Assembly: GCA_002349525.1 (NCBI GenBank)
Contig: DEDL01000025.1
Coordinates: 6,369 to 70,368, forward strand
Source of the DNA: Lachnoclostridium sp. UBA2905
GTDB lineage: Bacteria > Bacillota > Clostridia > Lachnospirales > Lachnospiraceae
Direction: 5' to 3'
DNA: 64,000 nucleotides
Shown: positions 43,492-52,176 of the stretch, one piece after another
Layout: every line of letters begins with the position of its first letter
How positions within the stretch are numbered: position 1 is the first letter of the stretch
The notes under the pieces: model-generated
The model's database searches: none
Seen by the model: only the letters and a program-made list of their open reading frames with translations
What the model was told of the DNA's origin: nothing
Program-made: the position numbers and the translations under genes

Positions 43492-44577
43492 CTATATCAT
43501 CCATAAAAGAAACTGCACAAGCATCACAACAGCTGCTGCAATTCCACTACTAAGTAAGAAATACTTATTTCTTAAAGACTTATCCATAGGCAGATCACCT
43601 ACAAATTTGCCTGTCTGGCCATTCATTGCAAACACAAATTTCTGACCGTTCCAGGTTGTATTAAGAAGCCACACAGGATACAGTGCATATTTTGCTTCTG
43701 CATGTTCAAATGATATATTACTGTCCTCTGCTACTACTGATGAATATCCCTTTACAGTACCGGCAAATTCCTGCTCTGTACTTTGCTTAATGCGTAGGTT
43801 GGCTCTATCAACACACTCTTCCTCAGCGACATCATACTTATCAGCAAGATAGCCTGAAAGATATGCAGTCTGAAAATCAACAGCATCTTTAAAATAAAAT
43901 GGCTCAAGTGATTCCATAAGGTCATCTGGCATTTTTGATGAACCATCCTCCGGAATATTTTCAAAAGCAATGCTTCCTGATCTGTAGCATGAGAAAAACT
44001 TTTTCTGTGTGTATATATAATTTGAATCACTCCAGGTATGTAGCTTGGTTGCCTTATATCTTACATTCGCATTAGAGCTGGCACTGAAAAGCCAGAATGG
44101 AACATATACACCTTTTATCTCTTCCAGGTGATTCTCATCCTTAAAGGCCTTTGGAAGAAGCTTTTTACCCATGAAATGCTTTTTCAGTCCTTCGATTGCC
44201 GCCTTTTTGTCAAGCTTAAATGGAATAACATAGTCAGGTTTAAGTTCTCCGCCTATGGCACCCTTAACTATAATAGGAGAATCGCAGTATGGACAGCTTG
44301 ATGCCGCCATTGTTGCATCTCCAACAACCTCTCCACCACAGTTATCACATACAAGTACAGTAACTTTCTCTCTGTCTTCAGCAGTCCATTCTGCACCCAT
44401 TGCAGAATCCCAGGTCATATCATTGCCTTCAGTATTCTTAATGTCTTCATCAAACTGCTTAAGAGCTTCTATTTCAAATTCAGCATCGCAGTATGGACAT
44501 TTCATTTTCTGAGTACCTGAATCAAATTCTATAGAGCCCCCGCACTGGGGACATTTGTATTCTATTATATCAGACAT
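43492..44577 (-). CDS. Zinc-ribbon membrane protein (YdjG-like)
   Basis: A 361-residue protein starting with two zinc ribbons (CPQCGG...CPYCDAEF at 9-32; CDNCGG...CPYCDSPI at about 75-100), then a beta-rich domain (YVIPFKLDKKAAIEGL; VYVPFWLFSASS; YPVWLLNTTWNGQKFVFAMNGQTGKFVGDLP) and a C-terminal membrane helix. This is the TFIIB-type zinc-ribbon family that includes YdjG. Together with the SPFH and TPM proteins it probably forms a membrane complex responding to envelope stress. Confidence 0.85.
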   Translation of the reverse strand: MSDIIEYKCPQCGGSIEFDSGTQKMKCPYCDAEFEIEALKQFDEDIKNTEGNDMTWDSAMGAEWTAEDREKVTVLVCDNCGGEVVGDATMAASSCPYCDSPIIVKGAIGGELKPDYVIPFKLDKKAAIEGLKKHFMGKKLLPKAFKDENHLEEIKGVYVPFWLFSASSNANVRYKATKLHTWSDSNYIYTQKKFFSCYRSGSIAFENIPEDGSSKMPDDLMESLEPFYFKDAVDFQTAYLSGYLADKYDVAEEECVDRANLRIKQSTEQEFAGTVKGYSSVVAEDSNISFEHAEAKYALYPVWLLNTTWNGQKFVFAMNGQTGKFVGDLPMDKSLRNKYFLLSSGIAAAVVMLVQFLLWMI

Positions 44578-44652
44578 ATGTAACCACCTTTCCGGCTAAT
44601 TCATGCTCATTTCTACTTTAGAAATATCTGGCATAACTGCCTGTGTTATTAA

Positions 44653-45972
44653 TTATTCAGGCTTCTTTCCACCACAGTTTGAGCAGAAATTACCTTTATT
44701 AACTGTTCCACAGCCACATGTCCATTCTAATGATACAGGTTTTTTAGTTCCACAGTTCTGACAGAAGTTTCCTGTGTTCACTGTTCCACACTCGCAGGTC
44801 CATTCCTTCACCTCTGGCTTCTTAGTTCCACAATTCTGGCAGAACTTTGCTGTATTGACTGTTCCACATTCACATGTCCATTCACCGGCATTAGCAGTAT
44901 TGGCAGGCATTTCACTCTGCGCAGCTGTCTGATTAGCTGCCTGATTCTGTGCTGCTGACATCTGCTGATTGTTCATCTCATAAAGACCGTTAAGATTAGC
45001 ACCGCCTGCCTGCTGTACCATTCCCATTCCCATGAATCCCATCATGGCACCATTCTCATTGGATGCTGCCATTCTCAGTGCATCTGCCTGTGCACCTGCG
45101 AGATTAGCTGCTGCCATACCAGGATTACGATAAACTGCTGTTTTCTGTAAATCCTTAAGCATCTGCTGGTCTTCTTCAGGCATAGTGATAGGATTAAGGG
45201 CAACTGATACAACCTCAATACCTCTTGTATTGCTCCACTGTTCTGAAAGTTCCCTGTTCATTGCCTCTGACAGCTCTTTCACATGTCTGGGAAGTGAACT
45301 TGGTCTGATCTCAAGCTCTGAAAGTTCTCCAAGTGCAGGCTGTAATGCACTTACAAATTCAGTCTTAAGCTGACCGATAATCTGTGATACGTCATATTCT
45401 CTCTCCACATTACCACATACATTTTTGTAGAAAAGAAGTGGATCAGTCATTCTAAATGAATATATTCCACTACATCTTAATGATACATCAACATCAAGAC
45501 CGATATTTTTATCAACAACTCTGAAAGGAACAGGTGTAGGTGTTCCAAATTTGTTTTCGAGAATTTCTTTAGTATTGAAATAGTAAACCCTCTGATCTTT
45601 ACCTGTGTCTCCACCATATGTAAATCTTCGTCCAATATTGGAGAATGTCTGTCTAATTGACTCCCCAAGTGTTCCTGCAAATATACTTGGTTCTGTTGAT
45701 GAATCAAATGTAAATTCTCCCTGTTCAGCACATACCTCAACGATTTCTCCCTGCTCAACAATAATCATACACTGTCCATCTGCAACGGCTATTCCTGAAC
45801 CATTAGTAATTATGTTGTCACTTCCCTTTGTGTTTGAAGAGCGTCCTCTTACAACCTTCTCTCCCTTAACACATAATACATCATTAGGTATTGATTCGCA
45901 GTAGAAAAACTCTTTCCACTGGTCTGCCATTGTTGTTCCTGCTGCTGTTGTAATTGCTTTAATAAGTCCCAT
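44653..45972 (-). CDS. SPFH-domain protein with three C-terminal zinc ribbons (YdjI-like)
   Basis: A 439-residue protein with an N-terminal region (TMADQWKEFFYCESIPNDVLCVKGEKV), an SPFH (stomatin/flotillin-like) domain of the YdjI/virion-core type, and an Ala/Gln/Asn-rich segment. Three near-identical zinc ribbons follow, of type WTCECGTVNxxxFCxNCGxKKP. SPFH proteins assemble at membranes. Bacillus YdjI binds PspA at the membrane; no PspA gene is present here. The start at 45972 follows AAAAGGAG. Confidence 0.88.
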   Translation of the reverse strand: MGLIKAITTAAGTTMADQWKEFFYCESIPNDVLCVKGEKVVRGRSSNTKGSDNIITNGSGIAVADGQCMIIVEQGEIVEVCAEQGEFTFDSSTEPSIFAGTLGESIRQTFSNIGRRFTYGGDTGKDQRVYYFNTKEILENKFGTPTPVPFRVVDKNIGLDVDVSLRCSGIYSFRMTDPLLFYKNVCGNVEREYDVSQIIGQLKTEFVSALQPALGELSELEIRPSSLPRHVKELSEAMNRELSEQWSNTRGIEVVSVALNPITMPEEDQQMLKDLQKTAVYRNPGMAAANLAGAQADALRMAASNENGAMMGFMGMGMVQQAGGANLNGLYEMNNQQMSAAQNQAANQTAAQSEMPANTANAGEWTCECGTVNTAKFCQNCGTKKPEVKEWTCECGTVNTGNFCQNCGTKKPVSLEWTCGCGTVNKGNFCSNCGGKKPE

Positions 45973-46330
45973 ATTATCTTCTCCTTTTCCTGCTATAATT
46001 AAATTATATAATCTGTTTTTAGATGATGTTCCCATTAAACATCCTATTGCAAATTACATATACAATTATATTTTATTAAACATTTCAAATTTAATTGTAC
46101 TTATTTTATATTTTACTAGATTTGACATATTACGTCAACAAAAAAACATATTCATTGCACAATCTTTGAACAGATTTTACCTGTTTAAAATATGCCGGAA
46201 ATGTCCATTTTAAAAGTGTTTAGGGCTTGTTATTATACCTGCCTTTCGCCGTTTTCTCTATTGACTTTTCAATGCTATAACCTATAATATTAGTAGAATA
46301 ATATGAATTATATTGAAAGGAGATTCATCA
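45973..46330. other. Divergent intergenic region, no gene
   Basis: An AT-rich 358-base gap between the SPFH gene (minus) and the BlaI-type gene (plus). It holds the promoter listed next; I see no gene, RNA or repeat in the rest. Confidence 0.5.
46261..46304 (+). promoter_or_regulatory. Promoter and possible operator of the BlaI-type gene
   Basis: TTGACT (46261-46266), 16-base spacer, TATAAT (46283-46288). A dyad ATATTA-N6-TAATAT (46287-46304) overlaps the start site and could be a self-regulating operator; it is AT-rich, so chance is possible. Confidence 0.6.
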
Positions 46331-46738
46331 ATGAAGAAACCAGCTATTACACTTACACCGAATGAACTTGAAATTATGGAACTTATGTGGCGTGAGAATC
46401 GTCCACTCTCCAGAACAGACATTATCGAATTATCCCCTGACCGTTCATGGAAGGCCAGTTCAATACATATTCTTCTCAATAAAATGCTTGATAAAGATGC
46501 CATTAAGGTTGATGGATTTGTTCGTACAGGTAAGAATTATGGAAGAACATATTCTCCAGCACTTTCTAATGTTGATTACCTGCTGATGACAATCAAAGGT
46601 TCTTCCCTTTATCAGAATTCCAGGAAAGAAGCTACAATAGCTGTTATTTCTTCCCTGATTAACGATAAAGATATTACCGCTCAGGACATCAGGGAAATAG
46701 AAGCTGTAATTGAAGCAAAAAAGAGTAAACTTAAGTAG
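46331..46738 (+). CDS. BlaI/MecI/CopY-family repressor
   Basis: A 135-residue winged-helix repressor: LTPNELEIMELMWRENRPLSRTDIIEL and SSIHILLNKMLDKDAIKVDGFVRTGKNYGRTYSP, then an amphipathic dimerisation C-terminus. BlaI relatives dimerise on dyads and are usually freed by a BlaR1 protease encoded next door; no such gene is here, so another signal must act. Start at 46331 has GAAAGGAG; the upstream TTG is less likely. Adjacent genes (SPFH module, uronate genes) may be targets, without proof. Confidence 0.88.
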   Translation: MKKPAITLTPNELEIMELMWRENRPLSRTDIIELSPDRSWKASSIHILLNKMLDKDAIKVDGFVRTGKNYGRTYSPALSNVDYLLMTIKGSSLYQNSRKEATIAVISSLINDKDITAQDIREIEAVIEAKKSKLK

Positions 46739-46861
46739 ACAGAGATTTATGCAGACAAGACTTAAATAATTAAAACTTAAGCTGGCAAAATTTAAGTAAG
46801 CAATTTTATCTGACTTTTCTGACCTGATTCATTATATCAGCCTTATTATATCTGACTTTTC

Positions 46862-48289
46862 CTATATTGTTTCAAGGTCAAAATCAAAATACTCTACCAC
46901 ATTATTGTATGCTATTCCCTTGACAATTGGTGCTAAAAGCGTATCGTCATCAGGATATTCGCCATTTTCAACCCACTCGCCTATAAGTCGGCAGAGAATT
47001 CTTCTGAAATAGTCATGTCTTGTGTATGACAGGAATGAACGTGAGTCCGTCAGCATTCCAACAAAATTACCCAGGGTTGAAAGACTTGCAAAGGATTTGA
47101 GCTGGTTAGTCATTCCATTAAAATGATCATTAAACCACCATGCAGAACCCTGCTGTACCTTTCCTCTGATATTCTCACCCTGGAAGCATCCTATTATAGT
47201 ACCAATAGCCGCATCATCATTTGGGTTAAGCGAATAAAGGATTGTCTTAGGAACACAGTCCATACGGGCAAGGGCATCAAGATAATCAGCCAGTTCATTG
47301 GCCGGAGTATAATTGCTTATGCAGTCAAAACCGGTATCAACCCCTGTTTTTTCATACATGTATGTGTTATTATCACGCTTGCAGCCATAATGAATCTGCA
47401 TAACCCAGTTACGTTTTGAGTATTCCTTTGCAACATTTACCATAAATGCTGTTTTAAATTTCATGATATCAGTCTTCGACAGTACACCTGCATTATTATC
47501 AAGCGCCATTTTAAGTATGTCATCAATTTCTGACTTTTCAGCTGGAGCATACATAACATAGTCAAGTCCATGGTCACTTACAACACAGCCATTTTCTGCA
47601 AAATAATCCATTCTCACAGATAAGGCCTTCATAAGTGAATCAAAGTCCTTAACCTGAATACCTGATACTTCTGAAAGCTTATTGATATACTGTACAAAAT
47701 CAGGCTTTTCAATATTCATTGCCTTGTCAGGTCTCCACGCAGGAAGAACCTTTACGTCAAATGAATCATCTTCCTTTATTTTTTTGTGCCATATAAGATC
47801 ATCCACAGGATCATCTGTTGTACATATAAGTCTGACATTTGACTTTTTAATGAGTCCTCTTACTGAGAATTCAGGCGTTCTAAGCTTTGCATTGCAAAGA
47901 TCCCAGACTTCCTTTGCGTTAGAACCATTGAGATTACCCTCAAACCCAAAATAATATCTGAGTTCAAGATGTGACCACTGATAAAGGGGATTTCCAATCA
48001 TGGCAGGCATTATTTCTGCCCACTTCTGAAACTTTTCAAAGTCATCTGCGTCACCGGTAATATATTTTTCTTCTATGCCGTTGGTACGCATCTGGCGCCA
48101 TTTGTAATGGTCTCCACCAAGCCACACCTGGGCAATATTATCATACTGTCTGTCTTCATATATTTCCTTTGGATTAATGTGGCAGTGGTAGTCCACAACA
48201 GGAATTTTACTCATATCTGCATAGGATGTATATAATCTTTTTGCAGTATCTGTATTAAGTAGAAAATCCTTATCCATAAATGCTTTCAT
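46862..48289 (-). CDS. uxaC: Uronate isomerase
   Basis: A 475-residue amidohydrolase-fold isomerase converting glucuronate to fructuronate and galacturonate to tagaturonate. Visible: VDYHCHINPKEIYEDR metal site, GDHYKWRQMRTNG, CTTDDPVDDL, WVMQIHYGCKRDNN, and DSRSFLSYTRHDYFRRILC. It is the last of three uronate genes here and starts with ATG at 48289 after AAGGAG. Growth on pectin-derived galacturonate or on glucuronate is implied. Confidence 0.95.
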   Translation of the reverse strand: MKAFMDKDFLLNTDTAKRLYTSYADMSKIPVVDYHCHINPKEIYEDRQYDNIAQVWLGGDHYKWRQMRTNGIEEKYITGDADDFEKFQKWAEIMPAMIGNPLYQWSHLELRYYFGFEGNLNGSNAKEVWDLCNAKLRTPEFSVRGLIKKSNVRLICTTDDPVDDLIWHKKIKEDDSFDVKVLPAWRPDKAMNIEKPDFVQYINKLSEVSGIQVKDFDSLMKALSVRMDYFAENGCVVSDHGLDYVMYAPAEKSEIDDILKMALDNNAGVLSKTDIMKFKTAFMVNVAKEYSKRNWVMQIHYGCKRDNNTYMYEKTGVDTGFDCISNYTPANELADYLDALARMDCVPKTILYSLNPNDDAAIGTIIGCFQGENIRGKVQQGSAWWFNDHFNGMTNQLKSFASLSTLGNFVGMLTDSRSFLSYTRHDYFRRILCRLIGEWVENGEYPDDDTLLAPIVKGIAYNNVVEYFDFDLETI

Positions 48290-48337
48290 AATATGTCTCC
48301 TTCTATTAAACAATAGCTTATCCAAAACTTATCCGCT

Positions 48338-49948
48338 TTATTTCATATATTTCTCAAGAGTCTTTCTTACAGCACCCTTGCCTGCAATAAGTTCCTTAAA
48401 TATATCTTCTACCTTTTCACCAATTCCGGCTTCATAAAGGTTGCTTCCAAATATTGTCTCATTTTCAAGAATAGCCTTTAAGCTATCACCTGTAGATTCA
48501 GGCTCTCCAAGCTTAATATCCTTAACATGCTCTCTTAACTCATCAAGCATTGGATCCGGTGATAATTCAAATGCCTCACCATTGTCATCAACTGCAAGAA
48601 GATAACGAAGCCATCCTGCAATTGCTACCGGAATATATGTAAGCTCCTTTGCAGAACCATATTTTTCAACATAAGACTTAATTGTTTCACCATATCTGAT
48701 ACCTACCTTCTGTGATGTATCGCAGGCAATTCTCTGTGGTGTATCAGGCATGAAAACATTAGGAAGTCTGTCACATATAACTTCCTTTACAAATTCGTCA
48801 GGAGATATGATTCCCGGATCGCATACAACAGGCATACCTTCAACAGGTCCTATTCCATTAACAAGCTTAACAAGCTCCTTATCCTGCATTTCCTTAGCAA
48901 TTGATGTGTAGCCAAGAAGACATCCATATACGGCAAGAGCTGTATGAAGTGGATTAAGGCAGGTTGTAACCTTCATTCTCTCAACCTCATTTACAGTGTC
49001 TCTGTCTGTAAGATATACGCCACCCTTTTCAAGCTCAGGTCTGCCATTAGGGAATTTGTCCTCAACAACAAGATACTGTGGTCCCTCTGCATTAACAAAA
49101 GGAGCAATATATGTGTTTTTTGAAGTTATTACAGGCTGCATATCCTCAATTCCTGATTGCTCCAGTCCATCTGCAATATCTGTACTTGGACGTGGAGTAA
49201 TCTTATCTATCATAGTCCATGGGAAAGCAATTTTGCTTTCATCAGAGATATAATCTATAAAGCCCTTGTCAACAAAGCCTCTTTCAAGCCATTCCCCTGC
49301 CATTGTTGTAACTGAATTCTGAAGCTTTTCACCATTATGTGAACAGTTATCCATACTTACAACTGCAAGTGGTTTTTTGCCACTTAAATATCTTTCATAA
49401 AGAAGAGCTGTGACAACTGCCATTGCTGATTTTGGATTCTCTGGTCCACCACATACATCATGCTTTATAAATGGCAGATAATCTCCGTCACTGCCCTTAA
49501 GTGCATATCCCTTTTCAGTAATTGTAAATGAAATCATCTGAAGTGAATCATTGGTAAAAATGCTCTTCAGGGTATTCCATGCTTCTTCATTGGCACTGTC
49601 AGCAGCAACTGCTTGTGCCAGGGAAGCAACTACTCTTTTGTCAGTTGTTCCATCAGCCTTAAGTGTAACTGCAAGAACAAGGTTATCATATGGTTTATAA
49701 ATTTTATCAATTATCTCATAATCAAATGTCTCTGCGCATACAATTCCTGTGTCAGCCACGCCCTCACTTATAAGCTTATCAGCAATTCCACCAATAAATA
49801 TTCTGAATATATTCCCAACACCAAAATGAAGCCATTTTGGTGACTTTTTAGTGTTATCAGCAATTTTTGCAATATCATATTCCGGAAGAACAACACCTGC
49901 TTCTTCCCATGCCTTTTTGTCCTTAAGACCCTCTATTGTTAATTTCAT
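48338..49948 (-). CDS. uxuB: Fructuronate reductase / mannitol dehydrogenase family
   Basis: A 536-residue polyol-dehydrogenase-family oxidoreductase: WLHFGVGNIFRIFIGG (NAD-binding start), SMDNCSHNGEKLQ, FPWTMIDKITPRPS with the catalytic Lys, ITSKNTYIAPF and CLNPLHTALAVYGCLLGY. With uxaC and kdgK as neighbours, it most likely reduces fructuronate to mannonate (UxuB) or tagaturonate to altronate (UxaB). Which one cannot be told. It lies 48 bases before uxaC and 11 after kdgK. Confidence 0.87.
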   Translation of the reverse strand: MKLTIEGLKDKKAWEEAGVVLPEYDIAKIADNTKKSPKWLHFGVGNIFRIFIGGIADKLISEGVADTGIVCAETFDYEIIDKIYKPYDNLVLAVTLKADGTTDKRVVASLAQAVAADSANEEAWNTLKSIFTNDSLQMISFTITEKGYALKGSDGDYLPFIKHDVCGGPENPKSAMAVVTALLYERYLSGKKPLAVVSMDNCSHNGEKLQNSVTTMAGEWLERGFVDKGFIDYISDESKIAFPWTMIDKITPRPSTDIADGLEQSGIEDMQPVITSKNTYIAPFVNAEGPQYLVVEDKFPNGRPELEKGGVYLTDRDTVNEVERMKVTTCLNPLHTALAVYGCLLGYTSIAKEMQDKELVKLVNGIGPVEGMPVVCDPGIISPDEFVKEVICDRLPNVFMPDTPQRIACDTSQKVGIRYGETIKSYVEKYGSAKELTYIPVAIAGWLRYLLAVDDNGEAFELSPDPMLDELREHVKDIKLGEPESTGDSLKAILENETIFGSNLYEAGIGEKVEDIFKELIAGKGAVRKTLEKYMK

Positions 49949-49959
49949 AATGTACCTTC

Positions 49960-50994
49960 CTATCTCTGAACTCTTCCTGAACCATCTCCGGCTGCAAGAT
50001 TTTCAACTTCTTCTCTTGTTACAAGGTTAAAATCACCAGGTATTGTGTGCTTAAGAGCTGAAGCAGCAACACCAAATTCAAGTGCATTCTTCATATCCTT
50101 TCCATCAAGAAGACCACAGATAACGCCTGCTGCAAATGAATCTCCACCACCCACACGGTCAACTATAGGTGTAACTGAATATGTTTTTGAATGATAGAAT
50201 TCTCTTGTATTTCCATCCATTATGCAGGCTGACCATCCATTGTTGGATGCCGAATATGACTGTCTGAGTGAACTTACAATATATTTGAAACCAAATGTAT
50301 CTGCCATCTGGTTAAATACATCTTCATATCCTGCAAGATTAAGCTCGCCCTTTGTAACATCTGTTGATGAAGCCTTAAATCCAAGAACCTTGTCAGCATC
50401 CTCTTCATTACCAATACATACATCAACATACTGCATAAGTTCTGTCATAACCTTCTTTGCCTTTTCTGAAGTCCAAAGCTTCTTTCTGAAATTAAGGTCT
50501 ACAGATACTGTAACACCGGCTTTTTTAGCTGCTATAAGTGCTGCCTTTGTAAGCTCAATGGCACTGTCTGAAATTGCAGGTGTAATTCCTGTAAAATGGA
50601 ACCAGTCCGCATCCTTAAATATCTCATCAAAATCAAATTCTGAAACCTTTGCAGTAGCAATAGAGCTGTGCGCCCTGTCATATACTACATTACTTGCCCT
50701 CATTGCTGAACCGGACTCAAGATAATATATACCAAGTCTCTCTCCGCTTCTTACTATGTAATCAGTTCCTACATTATGCTTCCTAAGTGCTGCAACTGCG
50801 CATTCACCAATTGGATTAGCAGGAACTGCTGTTATATACTGTGTATCATATCCATAATTAGCAAGGGAAACACTTACATTGGCTTCACCTCCGCCATAAC
50901 ATACATCAAATTCATCTGCCTGAATAAATCTCTCATGTCCAGGGGTTGATAATCTAAGCATTATCTCTCCCATTGTCACTACTTTTTTGCTCAT
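49960..50994 (-). CDS. kdgK: 2-keto-3-deoxygluconate kinase
   Basis: A 344-residue PfkB/ribokinase-family sugar kinase: TMGEIMLRLSTPGHERF, VCYGGGEANVSVSLANYG, FHFTGITPA, and DRVGGGDSFAAGVICG with the catalytic Asp. It phosphorylates 2-keto-3-deoxygluconate, the product shared by glucuronate and galacturonate breakdown. First gene of the uronate operon. The dehydratases and aldolase needed to complete the route are not in this window. Confidence 0.9.
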   Translation of the reverse strand: MSKKVVTMGEIMLRLSTPGHERFIQADEFDVCYGGGEANVSVSLANYGYDTQYITAVPANPIGECAVAALRKHNVGTDYIVRSGERLGIYYLESGSAMRASNVVYDRAHSSIATAKVSEFDFDEIFKDADWFHFTGITPAISDSAIELTKAALIAAKKAGVTVSVDLNFRKKLWTSEKAKKVMTELMQYVDVCIGNEEDADKVLGFKASSTDVTKGELNLAGYEDVFNQMADTFGFKYIVSSLRQSYSASNNGWSACIMDGNTREFYHSKTYSVTPIVDRVGGGDSFAAGVICGLLDGKDMKNALEFGVAASALKHTIPGDFNLVTREEVENLAAGDGSGRVQR

Positions 50995-51013
50995 CTTTCT
51001 TTTCTCCTTTCGA

Positions 51014-51075
51014 ATGTAGCTTATAACCTAAAGCCACATAGCAATTATCATATCACCCACCTGTCAACTTTGCAA
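51014..51075 (-). promoter_or_regulatory. Promoter and candidate operator of the uronate operon
   Basis: Minus strand: TTGCAA (51075-51070), 17 bases, TATGAT (51052-51047); an overlapping TTGACA lies within the spacer. Just downstream, ATGTAGCTT (51014-51022) and AAGCCACAT (51031-51039) form a dyad with one mismatch, well placed to block transcription when a regulator binds. Confidence 0.55.
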
Positions 51076-51128
51076 TAAAATGCCCATTTTACAATGGATT
51101 CCATACGATTTGCATATTAATATTCTAA

Positions 51129-52130
51129 TCATTTCATCTTTTTGTACTGCTTAATTATCCATTTGGCAGATTCACTTAAATCACTGTTTTTCCAGCCTGT
51201 AAGCTTCTTACATTCAGGTTTTATAAAGGCTGAGGATTCATTTTTATTAGACAGATTCCAGGCCACCATGCTGACATGTCTTTCATTAAGCAGCTTAAAC
51301 CATTTTGCAGCCTCTGCTTTGCTTATTCCACCATTTCCTGAAGCATCACATATTCCGAATTCAGATACAAATAAAGGTAAACCTGCATCCAGGGCCTTCC
51401 CTGCCTTATCTCTAAGAAACTCTCCATGGGTTGCTGCGTAAAAATGAAGTGTATACATAACATTGCCGTATTTTGAAGACAGTCTGTCTGCTGCCGCCAG
51501 ATCAACGTCCTGTGACCATGTAGGTGTACCAACGATTACAACTGCATCCTTATCGTATTTTCTTATTTTACTTATTACTGATTCACTATATGATTTTATA
51601 GTGCTCCAGTTTGTTCCACCATTAGGCTCGTTGCATATCTCGTAAAGGACATTACTGTAGTTTTTGTACTTTTTAGCCATTTTCTTAAAAAATGAAATGC
51701 TTTCCTTTTTATGTTCCATAGGATTATTGTCATTCAAAATATGCCAGTCGATTATTACATATAAACCTGCATCTGTTGCATATTTCACACCATCATCTAT
51801 AAGCTTTAAAAGCCTGCTTTTGTTAGCAGCATCCCCTGTACAGTAGCCGTTGTAATCAGATGTATACATGGCAAGTCTTACAGTGTTTATCTTCCACTTC
51901 TTTTTCATATACTTAAATGAGTTCTTGTTCACGTATTCAGGGAACCAGGAAAGTCCATGTGTGCTTATACCCTTTAACTGAATGATTTTTCCATTTTCAT
52001 CTACAAGAGTAGTCCCTTGTACCTTAAGCTTTGACGGTGATTTTGCAAAGCTTGTTCCGTGTAGCAGACATACTGCTGACAAAACGCATACTACTGTAAA
52101 TACTATTCTAAATACATATTTCTTTTTCAT
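51129..52130 (-). CDS. Secreted GH5 endoglucanase
   Basis: A 333-residue exported glycoside hydrolase family 5 protein: signal peptide (about 1-29, VFTVVCVLSAVCLLHGTSFA), then VQGTTLVDENGKIIQLKGISTHGLSWFPEYVN, VRLAMYTSD, VIIDWHILND, proton donor in YEICNEPNG, LHFYAATHG, and nucleophile in LFVSEFGICD. This is the GH5_2 cellulase pattern; no carbohydrate-binding module is present. It would release oligosaccharides outside the cell, near the uronate operon, consistent with plant-fibre use. Confidence 0.92.
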   Translation of the reverse strand: MKKKYVFRIVFTVVCVLSAVCLLHGTSFAKSPSKLKVQGTTLVDENGKIIQLKGISTHGLSWFPEYVNKNSFKYMKKKWKINTVRLAMYTSDYNGYCTGDAANKSRLLKLIDDGVKYATDAGLYVIIDWHILNDNNPMEHKKESISFFKKMAKKYKNYSNVLYEICNEPNGGTNWSTIKSYSESVISKIRKYDKDAVVIVGTPTWSQDVDLAAADRLSSKYGNVMYTLHFYAATHGEFLRDKAGKALDAGLPLFVSEFGICDASGNGGISKAEAAKWFKLLNERHVSMVAWNLSNKNESSAFIKPECKKLTGWKNSDLSESAKWIIKQYKKMK

Positions 52131-52176
52131 GGTGTACCCCCAAAAAATAATTATATTTATTATATTCTCTGAATAT

